Counted from the stretch's first letter, positions 1 through 50,735 are shown. The stretch is 64,000 nt of DNA from Glandiceps talaboti (GCF_964340395.1 NC_135551.1:22203503-22267502), one strand, 5' to 3'. Program-made: numbers and translations. Notes: generated from the letters alone by a model not told the origin.

Positions 1-513
1 CGTTGAGTAACAGTTTTGAAGTTGAATGTGTGTGTAAAGCACGTGTGCATTTAATGAATGTCATTTTTATCAACTCTGTACTTGAAATGTTATTTCGACG
101 GAAGGAATAGACAATCTATATACATCCTCAAGAGCTATCGTACTTGGAACAGTAATTGCCCTAAATACCAACCTTCAGATAGAAGTGTAGTTGAAACTAA
201 AGAAACCGAAATAGACTGAATACCGTGTGTTTGACCGAAAAAAATAACGACATTTTTGTGATTCAAAGTTTCCTGTTTATTCACAACAAGACTTCGACTT
301 TGGCAATGACATTGACCTTATCCTGTGTGACTAAAAGGTTTTGAAAAGAGAATTGAATGTCGAGGTTGGCAGAATGCCAACACTGGTCGTCAAGGCCGGT
401 CATGCTATTTTAAATATAACATTCCGAGCCCAGACGTACCACGTGACCCAACCACTTACCTGACGTACACACGTGGTTGATGTGTACATGAGTATTATAA
501 TGTAAACAAAACT
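1..513. other. 5' flank of the P450 gene, no gene seen
   Basis: AT-rich flank. The only open frame here runs antisense from 778 to 410 across the P450 first exon and has no recognisable domain. No repeat shared with the rest of the window was noticed. Confidence 0.6.
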
Positions 514-521
514 TATAAATA
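514..521 (+). promoter_or_regulatory. Candidate TATA box of the P450 gene
   Basis: TATAAATA lies 66 bp before the ATG at 588. A start site about 30 bp downstream would give a 5' untranslated leader of roughly 40 nt. The position is sensible for a core promoter, but an isolated TATA match in AT-rich DNA is weak evidence on its own. Confidence 0.45.
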
Positions 522-587
522 AAGAAGCATCGGTCCAAAAAGCACACATATTGATTTGAGACACGAGACATTGTAGTAGCTACCGAA

Positions 588-7328
<6,741 letters not shown>

Positions 7329-8245
7329 TCACCATGGCGACCGATGATGGCATCGTACCTTATTATTATCACTTATCAATGCAAAATTTTCTTCAACTGG
7401 GACTATGAGAAACATTCCAATATGAACTTTGACCCATGGAGCGCACAATGCTGATTTCATACATAGTCACATTTCATAAAAAAAACCCAGAATATTGCCG
7501 TACCTCATCACGCTATACTAGTATTTTTTTGTATATTTTAAGGAATGCCAACAATTCTTTACTATGAATTATATAACGCATTGCTTCGACCGATCGACCG
7601 AACGACCCTTTAAAGGAGTATAAAAAAGTGAGCCTCCCTCCTCCAAAAGGGAAAAACAACCAACAACTCCCTAACCCCCCCCCCCCAAAAAAAAAAAAAA
7701 AAAAAAAATAAAAGTGCAACCTGACTTAAACCTCTATGAAAATTGTCAACTCTTTTCTCAGTTCTTTTTTAAACTGGGTAATGCATCGTAGATAGATTAT
7801 TAGCGGTAGTAGCTGCACACCACTTGACATATGCGCATGCCCAAACGATATTGACGCAAAATGCTATTATTATTGTTTACTGACCCATGATGCCTCGCGA
7901 TCGCCCAGTGGCCTATTTTACAGCAGGTCCCTTGTAGGTCAGATTTGCCAAATGTTGTAGATATATTTATAGATGTTAAGTCGTACATGTCTGGTAAAAT
8001 GACATTTGTTGGCTTTGTGAGAATGATCAATGCTGCTTATTAAAGGATACCCCCCCCCCTTTAAAGTGTTCTGTGACGTATGACGTTAAGAAAAAGTACC
8101 TAATGTATTATATTCAAACTTATAATCTTGTTGTAAATCAGAGTTTAGTGTTTATATTTATATAAAGTATAGATAATTTTCTAAAGAGTGGTAGTCAAGT
8201 TTTCGTAGGGATTTACAGTCGCTAAGGGAATCGTCTTTGTTTACA

Positions 8246-8458
8246 GTGGGGGGGGGGAGTCGGCGGAATGGCCATGAAAATCCGCTAAAATGAGTAACTC
8301 CTCCTTCGCTTGAGAAATTTGAGTAACCCCTCCACCTTACACATAGATTTTGAGTGACCCCCTCCTCAAAAACCTCTATAGCTTTGCATTTATAAAGTGC
8401 CCCCCCCCCTTCAGATTCCTCCTCCCCCGTAAATAATGACGGTTCCCTAAAGCCTATG
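8246..8458 (+). repeat. Dispersed GTGACCCC-type repeat, copy A
   Basis: Starts in a poly-G run and holds repeated phrases of the type GAGTAACCCCTCC and GAGTGACCCCCTCC separated by about 30 bp. It ends CCCCCGTAAATAATGACGG TTCCCTAA. Similarly organised copies lie at 16622-16770, 17345-17457 and 22850-23010, all in the same orientation. Confidence 0.65.
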
Positions 8459-9353
8459 TGCTATTGTGTAGGCAACGTTGAACTCGCAAACTTTCAAAGA
8501 AACCCCTACAGGTGAAACTGTGTTGATTTGGTGTTGAACTGATGAACACAACACCAACGTTCAAGATAGCGGTTTAATTCTACTAACTATAGATCTAGTA
8601 CAACGTTTTTCACAGCCGTCGTGATAACAAATCGACCATTTTATTATTTTCAGGTTCCTCACTTTACATGTGTGTTTTAACTAGTTTGCACTACTGAAAA
8701 GTGTGCCTGTATTTGTATATTTTTTTGAGACTCTGAGTGTTGTATTATTTTAAGAGTACGCACAACTCTAAACTGTGCATGATTGTATATAATGAAAATA
8801 ATCATATAGAGTGAATGCGCATACACGTTGGCAATAATCAACACAGTCCACTTCCATACAGATATATCCTTCCTAGTTCCACGCGTGCATCCACAGTTGC
8901 CAGTTGGGTTATGCCTCAAAACATTGATCTCCATTCCCAGTGTGTACAATGATTTGTTGTAACGGTTGTAATTTTGAGCCTCTTCAGCTGTGCTTAAGAG
9001 TTATTCCAATGTTTATGATTATAACCTAACTATTAGAAAGCAGATGAAAATAGAGCAACACTTCCAGACTGTAAATCATGATGTTCATAAAAGAGGGGGT
9101 TTGATGATGGCTATCAAGTAACCATGCACTAGCTATTTCAAGTTACTTTTTGTTATTGTTTGTGCCTTATTTTTAGAATTGTCATATCTACCAAAATTTT
9201 GTAATTATATATGTATGTATATAATAGGATGGTATTTGTATGTTTGACACTAGACATCCCTGGTTAATATTCTATGTCTAAAGTAAAACGTTGAGACAAT
9301 TATGTTGTATAACTAAATTTTAAGCAATAAAAATAGTTTATTTGAAATCTATA

Positions 9354-9544
9354 GATTGTATGTATGTATGTATGTATGTATGTATGTATGTATGTATGTA
9401 TGTATGTATGTATGTATGTATGTATGTATGTATGTATGTATGTATGTACGTACGTACGTACGTATGCATGTATGTATGTATGTATATATATGTGTGTATG
9501 TATGTATGTATGTATGTATGTATGTATGTATGTATGTATGTATG

Positions 9545-9578
<34 letters not shown>

Positions 9579-9640
9579 TGTATGTATGTATGTATGTACA
9601 TTGTATGTACGTACGTACGTACGTGTATGTATGTACGTAC

Positions 9641-9699
<59 letters not shown>

Positions 9700-9742
9700 T
9701 AGCTATGTGAGTCAGTCAGTCAGTCAGTCAGTCAGTCAGTCA

Positions 9743-9775
<33 letters not shown>
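9354..9775 (+). repeat. Compound microsatellite (ATGT)n, (ACGT)n, (AT)n, (CAGT)n, (CTGT)n
   Basis: More than 240 bp of ATGT units with short ACGT blocks at about 9448-9463 and 9607-9625, then about 28 AT units (9642-9697), then CAGT and CTGT blocks. The tetranucleotide frames produce only Met-Tyr-Val-Cys repeats. Confidence 0.97.
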
Positions 9776-9776
<1 letters not shown>

Positions 9777-12700
9777 AAGCATGCATGAATAAAACGCCAT
9801 TTAGCAAGCATGTATTCCATGCTATAACTATAGGAAATGCAAATACCAATCATTAGCAAGGAATCCAAAGTACGAGAACATATAAACAGACTAGTTAACT
9901 CATAAATAACGTCTTTTTACAAACGTACAACATAAAATTTTATTACCAATAAAATGTACCAAAATATGTTACAAGACATGACTAAATATATCTTCAAGTG
10001 CTCAACGATTAGTAAAATGTGATTATTTGGTCACGTTGATTTGATTGACAGGACGATCAAATACACTGTAGGTAGTATGGTCGGTGTACAAATCTTGTGC
10101 ACTAATCGTACCAGTACGCGGATCGTATAATAGCGCCCTCAATGTTCACCAAACACATCAAAAGCATAAAACAGCTATAACCCGACTGTAGACTGTCTTG
10201 TGTTGTTTGGATAATCACAGTGCGATCAACTATGGATTCATTTTATGAAAAATATCGGCGACAAAGCAGACCGAAATTTGTTGAGGACAACAATGAAAGT
10301 TAATTCAGTGACGTATTATCCAAAAATGAATAATTTGACATTATGTTCAATCCGATCAAACAATCGAACAGCCAATAAACCATTCTTTGTGTCAAGGGTC
10401 ATACAATGAGAAAAAAATACATATAAAAATAATGAAAATGAACTCCAAGTGATACAAATCGTGTGGTGTGCAGATTTGGTCCGACGAACAAAATGAAAAT
10501 ATACATTTTGAATATTAACCTTTCTACATTCTTTCATTACAATTAATTACATCAGCTACGAGATATTTCCTCTGAAAAGTGTATCATACAAATTAACATA
10601 ATTACAAAATTACAATTACAAAAAAATCATTTGTTTGAAATAAACATATCTATATCATGTCCTTGAATGACTTTCATAAGGTTGTCACAGCAACGTATAC
10701 ACACTTCAATGATTACATGAGCTGCAATGTTCTCCCAAGAACTCTGGTTCATAAGATGTTTGGATTGTCAAGCTGCAATGAAAGTATATGTGCATGATGA
10801 ATTACGTCATCGAATTAATCTTGTATTTAGCTGGCTACCAGTTTTTTAAAATTCTGCCAATAGTAAGTGGTGCTTAAATTGGCACTAGCTGTATAAAATA
10901 TCATTTTTTTTCAATCAAACAACATTCATTAAAATACCATGGCCAATAATTAGACATTACGCAGGTTAATTAATAGTCGACTGTATCCAGAAGTAGTACA
11001 GTATCAGGTTGAAATCGAGATCGCATTGGGGACACTGATTTATTTTTGTGCGGAACCAAAAATCAATACGATTGAACATATTATATGTACAGAAGCACAT
11101 ATATGTTTACCCATATAGGTGATTCAATACTATTGAGGGTGTATGATATGTTGAGTATGTCCTCATGTCTAACGAACACGTTCCAGTCACAGCTTTAACA
11201 CTGTGTTAGCTAGTAGAATACACAGATTCCCTTTATTATGCATCAGATATTACTACCAACATATAGGTATAAACACAGCTTATTCCCTAAGCTCTCTATG
11301 GCAAACGAGCGCATCGTTGCTCAGAGTGGCGCTATAGAACATTACGGACTGGGTCACGAAACTGTCCCAAGTGTAATTCCGAAATACACTGAACAATGGT
11401 TTGAGTAGAATTTTCATCGTAAAAAGAGTGTATTTTAGAACTTATCTTAGAGCTAAATGATCTGTTTTCTTTTTTCCAGGGAGAACACTGCTTTCTCTTT
11501 TTCTTGTATTGAATTCAACTAGTCAAAGAACTACAACTAGCCAATGCAGCTGCTGAATAGACATTGGTGTGATCTGGACGAAATGTAACTGGTTTTGAAG
11601 GTGCCTAGAAGTTTTGTAATCAACCTAACAAATTGCTTTCCAGATACACATGACCCCAGCACATAGCACCGTGCAAAAATACCCACAAAAACCACGATAT
11701 TTACAGAGTTTGAATTTTTTTCTCACTTATTATGGATTATTACACCCTGTTGTGCGTTATGGTCAAATACGTGTTAAATAAATTCATACCCATTTGGTAG
11801 TGTCACCCGGTGATAAGGAGAGGATTTTCTGGCACTAACACCAGTTCTCGTTGTCCCCACAGATAAACAAAGTTCTGATCACAGCAATATATATTCAACA
11901 GCGGTAACGGTTTTAACAAATATGACAGCGAATACAGTGTGGTGACCTCCCACACATTGTTTTGTTTTTCTGTGTTATATACTTGTGTATTCTAAAAATC
12001 ACAGAATCTACAATTTGCATAAAACAGCTGATTACAAATATTCAAATAACACAACAATTAGAAAATCTGCATAACTGTAAAATAGAATACTCATCGTAAA
12101 CTGTTCAACTAAACTTTGTATAAGACAAGAGTGTTTCACATTACTGACCGGTCTCGGTTACCAGATTCTGCCACTAGTGGCGCTGTTCAACCGCCCTCAC
12201 AAACATGAACATGCAGTGATTTTTTTTACTCCGGCTCGATCCCATTGAGATTTTTTCCCTCCGAAATGTAAATTCTTTTACGTTGCGCTAAGCTTGTGTA
12301 AAAGTCCACAAGTGAAAGCCTTACGGTTATATTCTCAGTTTTTTTTCCTAACCGACCCATCATTTTGGTGGGGTAAATGTTGCACAACGCCCTCTAACGA
12401 CTCATGGTAACCGGTATTCTTGCATATGTTACTTCGTATGTAAATTTACATAAATGAAAACAGAATGACGCATATTATGAAGTTCAAAGTATTATTATTT
12501 TTATATTCAAACAGTTTATACGAATAGATAAGATAACATTTTCCTTGCCTAAATGTAAACCAAAAGCTCAAGTGTGACTGACATCCATGAACACTTCGAC
12601 TAGCGATCATGAAAAAGGTTTTGTCGGGCCGGGTGGCAAAATATTAACAAATCATCTTGGTTTCCTATAAACCAACCTGAATGTCCCAACTATTTACATA

Positions 12701-13202
12701 TTTCTTAGAGTTATGGGAATTGGCCTGACCAACATTTCAGTTTCAATTAGAAAACAGAAGATACATACAGCAACCAAATATATACATAGCATCGAACATG
12801 TCCAGAAAATATCAAACAGTATGGCTTTTACAGCGAATATTATAGCTGACACGGTCAAAGGTCAGTGATGACGTTGAAGGTATTAGACAGGTGACAACCT
12901 TCTATAAGCTCTCACACACTTAACTTGTGACTTCGATTTATACCTCGTAAGAATATTTTGCGGAACGGTCATAATGATACTATACCTGTTGTAAAAAAAT
13001 CGTCCAACTCTCAAAAATCGGTGGATCGGAGCTGTTACACAGCCTGTATGGTGTCTGAGAGGTGATTTGCGTTACTTGAAACTTTTCAATACCCTTCTAA
13101 CTGCCGAGTAGTTCTGAGGATCCGTTGTCGTAAAACTGCAGTCCTCTAAAGATAACGGTAAAAAAACGCGCGCCACCAGTTTTCTTTCCGCAGTACAAAA
13201 AA

Positions 13203-13607
13203 TACAACCAGCGAAAAAACACCGGTACGTTTGCTTGATTTCGGTAAGCAGGAATAAGACAAGTTTCATGCAAAGATCATCACGGTGATGTAAGTAGTGT
13301 TGGTAACTTATCAAAGTATAAACAGTACATAAGCTCCGGATCCAAAAACTTGTTACTTGTCTGTGGTTTACTGTTAGAATGCTACACATTATAATCAGTA
13401 ATGGAGTCCGACTGTTATTGTTTACATTATAACTTCCAAAGAATAAACAAAGTGATAAAAGCGTCACGTGAACCTATACCAGAGGCACTCACTGTTTTTT
13501 TTTGTATCAGTTGTATTGTATTTTGTAGTTAATTTTGTATTTGCGTGAAACCTGTCCTCGGCTCACGTCAATCAAGCAAACGCACTGGTGTTTTTTCGCA
13601 GGTTGTA
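13203..13607 (+). mobile_element. 405-bp terminal-inverted-repeat element (MITE-like)
   Basis: 38-bp terminal inverted repeats: left 13203-13240 (TACAACCAGCGAAAAAACAC and on to TTGCTTGATT), right 13570-13607, differing at only a few positions. No target duplication was recognised and there is no coding capacity. A diverged, right-truncated copy is at 6862-7123. The element lies 34 bp beyond the mGluR stop codon, so it is probably transcribed in that gene's 3' untranslated region. Confidence 0.8.
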
Positions 13608-13641
13608 CACGATTACTTTCAAGAATGTGATCATCTGAACA

Positions 13642-43361
<29,720 letters not shown>

Positions 43362-44636
43362 TCAAGTTTTCATGTACCTCACAAGTTCAAATTCACAGAT
43401 TCTAAATCTAGTGTGAGTTGTCATTAAACAACGGCGTCATTTAGACGTGACAGATAAACCAGCCAACATGGTTTTCCTTATTTTAGTATCCTGATATCTA
43501 GCAGCAAACGAAAACCGCAAATCGATTGATAAGCATTGATTCGGTCATCGCAAATCTTTCTTTGATTTCTCCAACGCCTGGCTTCCGTAATCCCTTTAGC
43601 GGTCACACAAATACGCAATTAAGCGTAAAGCGTGGCTATTGTTTCACCTTTCTGCAATTGATATCGATTTAAAAATGACATTACCCTCGGTTATCTCAAC
43701 AGCTGCGGTAACACGTCGACTTAGTCAACTGCTGGCAGTGTTTGACATTTACTATCGTCCGACAGTAAAGTGATCTCATCCTAACACTTGCGGAAAATCC
43801 ATCCATTGTCGCCTGGCTCTTTTACTGTCGACCCTGGATACAAAAAAAGAGAAAGAGAAGTCGTTACCTTGTGAAAAAACTACCAATTATTATCCGAAAT
43901 GAAAGTTGTGTTCTTGGAAAATTAAAACGTTGATTGGCTTCACTTCTCCGAACAAATACGACACACTTACGAAGTTACGCTTGAGTGCTGAGATTCTAAC
44001 AAAGGAAGGCCTCTCCAAAAAAAAACCGCGGTACTTTAGCACAGACAGCGTGGGGCCGCAACTGTTACTGTGAGTGATCTTTTCTCTCTTGCAACTATGC
44101 CATATTTTTATCAGGTAAATCGTATGAACTATCGGTCTCTGCTATACAAGAAAAGCGTCAGTGCTGACGAGCAAAAGAACTAATCATACATCGCACAAAA
44201 TAAGCGCAAACGCAATAATGTAAGATACAAAATGTGATTTGGGCTCCAGAAATTGAATTACACATTCGTTTCAATCCAATCAATGTTTGCGATGTTTTTT
44301 TCTAAAACATATTTTTCCTGGGATTATTAGGCAAATAAGCTAAAATTATGATTGTAAAGTTGCGTGCGAACAAGATATAATACTGCATATCGAGTGTCTA
44401 AACTTGATAAGAGATAAAAGTATCACCACAAACAAGATATATATAGAAAGACAACCAGAAATGTGACGCTTGAATTGATGTGGTTTTTAGAGAACATGAC
44501 GGAGAACCTGTTATTATTCATTCAATTGCCAAGAAGTATCCTCTGTGGACTGACTACCTAGTTATAAAATTTTATTTCTTCCTTGTGTGACACATGACAA
44601 ATATGACACATGTGTGCGTGTGTGTGCTTGCAAGCG

Positions 44637-44774
44637 TATGTATGTATGTATGTATGTATGTATGTATGTATGTATGTATGTATGTATGTATGTATGTATG
44701 TATGTATGTGTGTGTATGTGTGTGTGTGTATGTGTGTATGTATGTATGTATGTATGTATGTATGTATGTATGTA

Positions 44775-44846
<72 letters not shown>
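44637..44846 (+). repeat. (ATGT)n(GT)n microsatellite
   Basis: ATGT units with GT-rich interruptions, then about 34 GT units (44780-44846). Confidence 0.97.
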
Positions 44847-44848
<2 letters not shown>

Positions 44849-45774
44849 TGTTTGTAAGGTTGGAGTAAGGGGGCATAAGTGTTTATTCCAGTATGTGTAT
44901 GAATATCATATATGTCATTCCCGTTTGAAATAAACTCAAGAGATTTAAAAATAAATTGTACTGAACTTTGTTCCCATTGGGCTATCAAAATGTGCACATA
45001 GTTACTAAAGTGAATAAACCAGAGACGAGTTCAGTCGTTATTGCTTTTGACCCAGATTGCCAGAAGTGATCTTATCAAGCGGGAAACACTTCAACGTTTG
45101 CACTCTCAAGAGAATGGCGCGAACAATCGTGACCTCCGGGGTTCCGTCAAACAACCAAAAGCAGAGCTCTGATCCGTAGATTACACTGTCACTACTTGAA
45201 CATTCATTAGTAAGAGTTTATTATGTATAACGTGTTATATACAGTAAACGTGCAAAGTGACTACGTATGCATTAATTTAACTGGTTTATACAGTACAAAG
45301 AGATCGAATGTTGATGGATAAAAGACGTGAGACGGGTGAAAGTGCAGTGAGGGCAAACGACTGATTAGGAGGTAGATCACCTCCCACATATTGCCCAGTT
45401 TCGTCTTTATCGGGGCGACCATCTCAAAAGGGGAAGGACACTTTGTGAATTCACTTTGCTTATTAAAACCTTAACCGATATAAAATGCCATGGTTTCATC
45501 CACTTTCTCTTATCAATATAGAGCGGGTATCGATCTCAACTTAGGCTGAGGTGACGACTGTCGATCGACTACTTGCATTGCCATGCACAATAGAAACAAA
45601 TCTGAGACATATGTTGTAAGAATAATTAATCACCTCTAAATCTGCAGTGGCTCTAACTTTGGTTATTATTTCTTCGATCAGACAACCAACAATATATTTA
45701 CTGAAATTTTTTAAAATCTAAATAATTAGACATGTACATGGAAATTAAACATCTAGTATATTAATAAGTTGAAA

Positions 45775-45965
45775 TCAGAATTCATTGCTATGCTGATGTT
45801 TGGATGCGGACCCAAAAATAAATTTTGTTGCACCATTATACTACTGCTACACAAATAGTGAATGTTTTTATTCAATACTGTGCAGAGTTGTACAATATTA
45901 CGATTAAGTCATTATAATTATCTGACAAAGCAGTTTAAAAGAACCGTGCTGCTTTATTTACAATG
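45775..45965 (-). repeat. Unnamed dispersed repeat, copy B
   Basis: Inverse-orientation partner of 38605-38795; GGATGCGGACCC (about 45801-45812) is the best-kept segment. Confidence 0.55.
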
Positions 45966-47010
45966 TAAATGTAAATTCATCATGGGCAGATAATAGTAAT
46001 GTTTTGTTAAATGAGTATAACATTTATCACACGTACATTACATAAGGATAAAGCTTACTTCATTTCTTCCCCTTCAATTCGTGGATATATGCAGGACTTT
46101 GTTCAGCATCATCTTGAGATTTAAATAAACAAAGAAATCCACACCTGAAAGAATTTCCTAATTATGGTTTTCTTTTCAACATAGCCTGTCTATTTTCTAC
46201 GTCTGTGGCTTTGCTACTACATTCATTCTCTTTCAAAAATATCATCATTCTAGCTAAACCCCCAAAAGGCTGTTCGTAAAATACCCGTATGTATGAATTT
46301 ACTTAACATTTGCATTACACGAAATTAACACACATTTGTGGCTGCGTTACTTGTGATGAGATATCAAGGCGCTAACAAATGTGTTCATCGGTGTTGCATA
46401 TTTAATAATTTTACATAATAAACCCGATGGATTTGAATAATCAAACGGTATGACATAGAAGTATCATTCCCTATTGTGGCCAATCAGCTTATTATGACAT
46501 TTTCAAAACACAATAACGGGTTGGCATTGCAACCAGGACAAGTTTGACAGAAAATGAGAGTACCGGAGTCACTGATCAGTAGCAGACAGAAGGTTTATTA
46601 ACTTCTTTATTTTGCCGCTGTTGAATTGTATCGCGTTCTCGCACGATTGTTATCTTGATATTTTATGAAAGAAAACAACATTTATTTGTCTGTGCCAATG
46701 AGAAATAAATACAGGCGTCATCCTATATTATATTTTCATAGTTTACTCTTTCCTGTTACATGTATACTGACGTCATTCAGTTGATAACTGAAGATATAGA
46801 TCATATTATACGATATCATATCAACCATTCTATACATCGTTACGTTCGCGCATTGATTGTGGATTGGGAACTTAATTATGTATGGCACTGAGCGAACATT
46901 TTCAATAATATATCAAAATGATGTGAGATTCACCTCCCCAAACAATACTAGTATCTATCAAGGCATAATTACAATTACAGCTTGTTCTATGTTAGTGTTC
47001 ATTGGCACTG

Positions 47011-47253
47011 TTTGATCGATACAACCAGCAGAAACTGCACATGCTACATACACTTGAAGCTAGCAAGATTAAATGAATACAGTTTGTCTCAATGAAATGA
47101 ACTAACCTGCCACCATGCATGCAGACATTCGGATAAAACATTGGCGTCAGCGTGTCTGCAGGTAGTTGCAATATGTTTAAATGGTTTATTTCATTTAGAC
47201 ATAATGTAGGAACAAACTGTCATCTTGCTATCTAAAAGTGTACAATGTGCAGT
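47011..47253 (+). repeat. Unnamed dispersed repeat (243 bp), copy A
   Basis: Colinear with 55059-55308. Shared landmarks are GATACAACCA, GCACATGCTACA, AATGAAATGAA, ATGCAGACAT, GTTTAAATGGTTTA and AATGTGCAG. Confidence 0.7.
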
Positions 47254-47495
47254 TTCTTATCAGTTTATGCATGGCTGTGTCAAACAGAGCCCCTTAACAC
47301 TTCTTGGAAAAGCCCGCCCATGATGCGAAATTAGTCGACGATTCGAGGCGTTTTTGAACTGAATTAGTACTGACAGTTAACACTAACATGAAACGGGCTG
47401 TATGTAAAATTTAAACTAAGAATACACTTTACTTGGTAGAATAAAAATATGGTAATTATGCGTTATAACCTGAGCAAGTCTTATGATAATCATGT

Positions 47496-47600
47496 TAACC
47501 TTTATATAAGCACTTTTCTACACTGCACTGATAGTACTTTACAATTAACTCCACAGTTAAGGACCTATAAAAGCACAAATACCCTTCATGTTGTCACAAG
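47496..47600 (-). mobile_element. SINE 3' fragment
   Basis: Starts with TTTATATAAGCACTTTTCTA and then AGTACTTTACAATTAA, the reverse complement of the SINE tail. No tRNA-like head was found beyond it. Confidence 0.5.
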
Positions 47601-48276
47601 TCCATTGCGGGTATGCAATCGCGGACATACATTGTGGTGCTCGGTAAATTAAAAGTAGCACCACATGCTCAGTTTTCATAACGAGCACATATGATAACGA
47701 CCATGCACACTGACGGTATGGAATCAGATTTGACGCTGAATAATGTTTAGTGTACATTTTGTATTTGCGTTTTGTCTTAAGGCTTATGGCTACAGTCGAA
47801 AATGGACCCCAGTACCAGACCGTGCCACCTTAATAGGCGACATTTACGACTTATTCAGCATTTATTCAAGAAATACTGCCGCCTGTCCATTCCCAGAATT
47901 CCGTCCTGAATCAGTGAATTAGTTGTATTTGTTTTCGATTATATCCCGAGAGTGCTTTAAGTGTTTTGTATGCATCGATGTAGCATATTCATAAAGCGGT
48001 TCATTTGTACACATGTAATGCATCGTGGATGAAAAGGTGGGCAGCTGTATCGTCATTTCACTTCAAAAAGCTCGAAAGCATCGATCGCGTCAAATTTTAT
48101 AAAATCACGTTGTAGAATTAACATAGAATAATGGTAAAATTGATAGCAATAACTGGGAATCTAAAACACGTTCTCAGTAACTAACGCCAACCATATATAA
48201 CTTTGAGAAATTCAAACATGGGCAACTTTCTGTTAGAACTGCATGGGTGTAACCACACCACTAGCATAACAGCCAA

Positions 48277-48380
48277 CCAACCAACCAACCAACCAACCCA
48301 TCCACCCACCCACCAACCAACCAAACCACACAACAAACAAACAAACAAACAAACAAACAAACAAACAAACAAACAAACAA
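48277..48380 (+). repeat. (CCAA)n, (CCAC)n and (ACAA)n microsatellite
   Basis: CCAA and CCAC units, then about 12 ACAA units. Confidence 0.95.
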
Positions 48381-49677
48381 AATAAAAAACAAACCATAAA
48401 AGCTCACTTCAAAAAACACAAACACAGCTATTGACCCATATAACGTGAATGACCTGTCCCTGGCTTGCAGCAGGCCTGCCATAGCTATGACAGGTCAGGT
48501 TTGCGACAGCCTGACGTGACATATTAATCTCATGCCTGACTCCCACTGCCTGCACATGTCCTTTGCATAATGCTGTGACAAGTCTACATTTTAGCGATGT
48601 AATGGGTCTGTACCTAGTCTGTATTTCACAGAATTGGAAGTACAGAAAAAGCGAAAAACATACACAAAGTACACCACGTGACTCACTAGAACTCTTTGAT
48701 GAATATATAAATAGAGCTTGTAATATTCTCATCTTTTTATTATGTAAGCAAAGTGGATTATTTATGACTTTGAAAGCTACATTTAGAAAATCACTCAAAT
48801 CACAAGCTTTAATAATTCTTGTCAAATACATTAACAATTATGGAGATATGTAGAGTGGATAGTTTATTATTAATAACCCAAGTAATGAAATAAATTCTCC
48901 TAAAATGTATAAAGTCTCACTGGATTTAGAAAATGAATTACCATTAAGTATCACCTCGGGGTGTGTGTAAGAGTAAACCTATTATTGCTTATTTAACGTT
49001 AATTACCCTAGTCCTGATTATGCCGCTTTTGGCGTACAGTCCTTATTTGGGCAATTTTTTTTTTTTAGATTTGGAAGTTTCAATGTTAACATGACATTGA
49101 ACTCTCGCTCTAGATCCCGGATGTATGAAATGCGTGTATCATATATTATTCATTACAATTCATTTCCGTACGAAGTCCCTGTTTACACATCATGGAAAAT
49201 TAAGCAGCGATTTTTAATATTCTGTATCAAATTAGAAACGAATTATTCGATGATAGAATTATAAAACGATACTGTATAAGCTTGTATTTGAATTTATCAT
49301 TTGCAATCAGGTATGTATTAGCTATTTATTAGTGCATTAATTTATCGACTGCACAGGCCTCCCAAGTGTTGACAGTGCTCAGGGATATTTAAACCATTCA
49401 ACAACAATTGACTTCGACAGTTTCAATCATAATTAGAGAGCCTTAGCTGGTTCTATCGAATAAACGGCAGTAATGATGACAGTCTTTGTGAATTATAAAT
49501 TATGAATTACAATATTCGCATTACGAGGAGTTCGACATTGATATGTTCTCTGACTGAAAGGTAACATTTTTGCACATTATCGAAGGCTCGAAAGAACGAA
49601 AAGAGTCGACTATATATAAGTACAGGTAAGCTTTGAAACAACCGGTACATTTGTTCTTGAATATATGAAATTATACT

Positions 49678-49719
49678 TTTGTTTTGTTTTGTTTTGTTTT
49701 GTTTTGTTTTGTTTTGTTT
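49678..49719 (+). repeat. (GTTTT)n microsatellite
   Basis: About eight GTTTT units. Confidence 0.95.
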
Positions 49720-50480
49720 ACTTGCTATTATAAACCTTTGATTCGTGAAATGTTCTGTCACTCATTCATTCAGTCATTCAACACATCCTTTAGTAAATCT
49801 CATACACGCAAACCCTACATTTGTTTTGCTCAGTAGAGTGAACAATACATGAATTACAAGATGAAGAATGCATTGTGTCATTGTCTCATCGTCTCATCTT
49901 ATAGTTGAATTATCCAAACTCTACTTTTTATCGTATTAATCTAAAAAATAGTTCTCTAAAGCCTATGGTGGCCATGGTTTTATCTTGTACAAAATAAATG
50001 CCAGATGGTAAAATTAAACACATACATGAGCTAGCGAATATCTCCATATACAAATGATAAAGTACAACAACAATCTCAGGCGTATATATCTTTTGTTGTT
50101 CCTACATAAGTACTTATATACATGCAAACATCTCTCTGCATACGCTGTCCTACTTCGTTATGGTAAATGTGCGTTACATTAGTAAGTACATCACAGAAAC
50201 AAGGAAGTGAGACAAAGGTGATTGAATTAACATGACAAATGAATTTCGAAAATCACAACAACCAAGATATTTTTTTTGATACCATCATAATCCCATTTCT
50301 TTTTGAATATATTGGATAAGAATAACATTTACCCGTGTCATTTGTAATCCCTTGTACTGATTATCAGGTTTTGATCGTCTTTATTACTTTTCAAATCTAA
50401 ATGCAAATCTAGTTATATTTGATATATGGAAATTATCAATTGTCTTAAGCAAAATTGAGAACAGATTATACAGCCATACT

Positions 50481-50484
<4 letters not shown>

Positions 50485-50532
<48 letters not shown>

Positions 50533-50735
50533 GACACACGGCCACACATACGCACACAAAGGCTGCCAGGCAGTCATACACATGCACAGATGTACGTACA
50601 CACATACATACATACATACATACATACATACATACATACATGCATACATGCATGCATGCATGCATACATGCATACATGCATGCACGCACGCACGCACAAA
50701 TACACATACATACATACATACATATACAAACGACA
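50485..50735 (+). repeat. (AC)n, (ATAC)n, (ATGC)n compound microsatellite
   Basis: About 20 AC units (50486-50527), a spacer, then CATA units grading into CATG/CACG units and back to CATA. Confidence 0.95.

Larger units (their letters stand above)
7329..13641. other. Tail-to-tail intergenic region between P450 and mGluR
   Basis: The two genes converge. No coding region is supportable. The stretch carries poly-C/poly-A near 7675-7712, a GTGACCCC-type dispersed repeat, a 420-bp compound microsatellite and a TIR element next to the receptor stop codon. AATAAA at 9326-9331 is the clearest plus-strand polyadenylation-like hexamer, but it is 2 kb from the P450 stop. Confidence 0.7.

Noticed and set aside
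7707-7712. AATAAA after the P450 stop as a polyadenylation signal
   Set aside because: It sits in a run of A that makes the hexamer likely by chance, and nothing downstream supports a cleavage site.
9338-9778. Long open frames of Met-Tyr-Val-Cys or His-Thr-Tyr-Ile type
   Set aside because: They are readings of tetranucleotide microsatellites. The same artefact occurs at 44562-44997, 50384-50775, 53677-53985 and 32401-32969.
48409-48837. 142-codon minus-strand frame
   Set aside because: No recognisable domain, and it begins and ends in AT-rich DNA next to a microsatellite.
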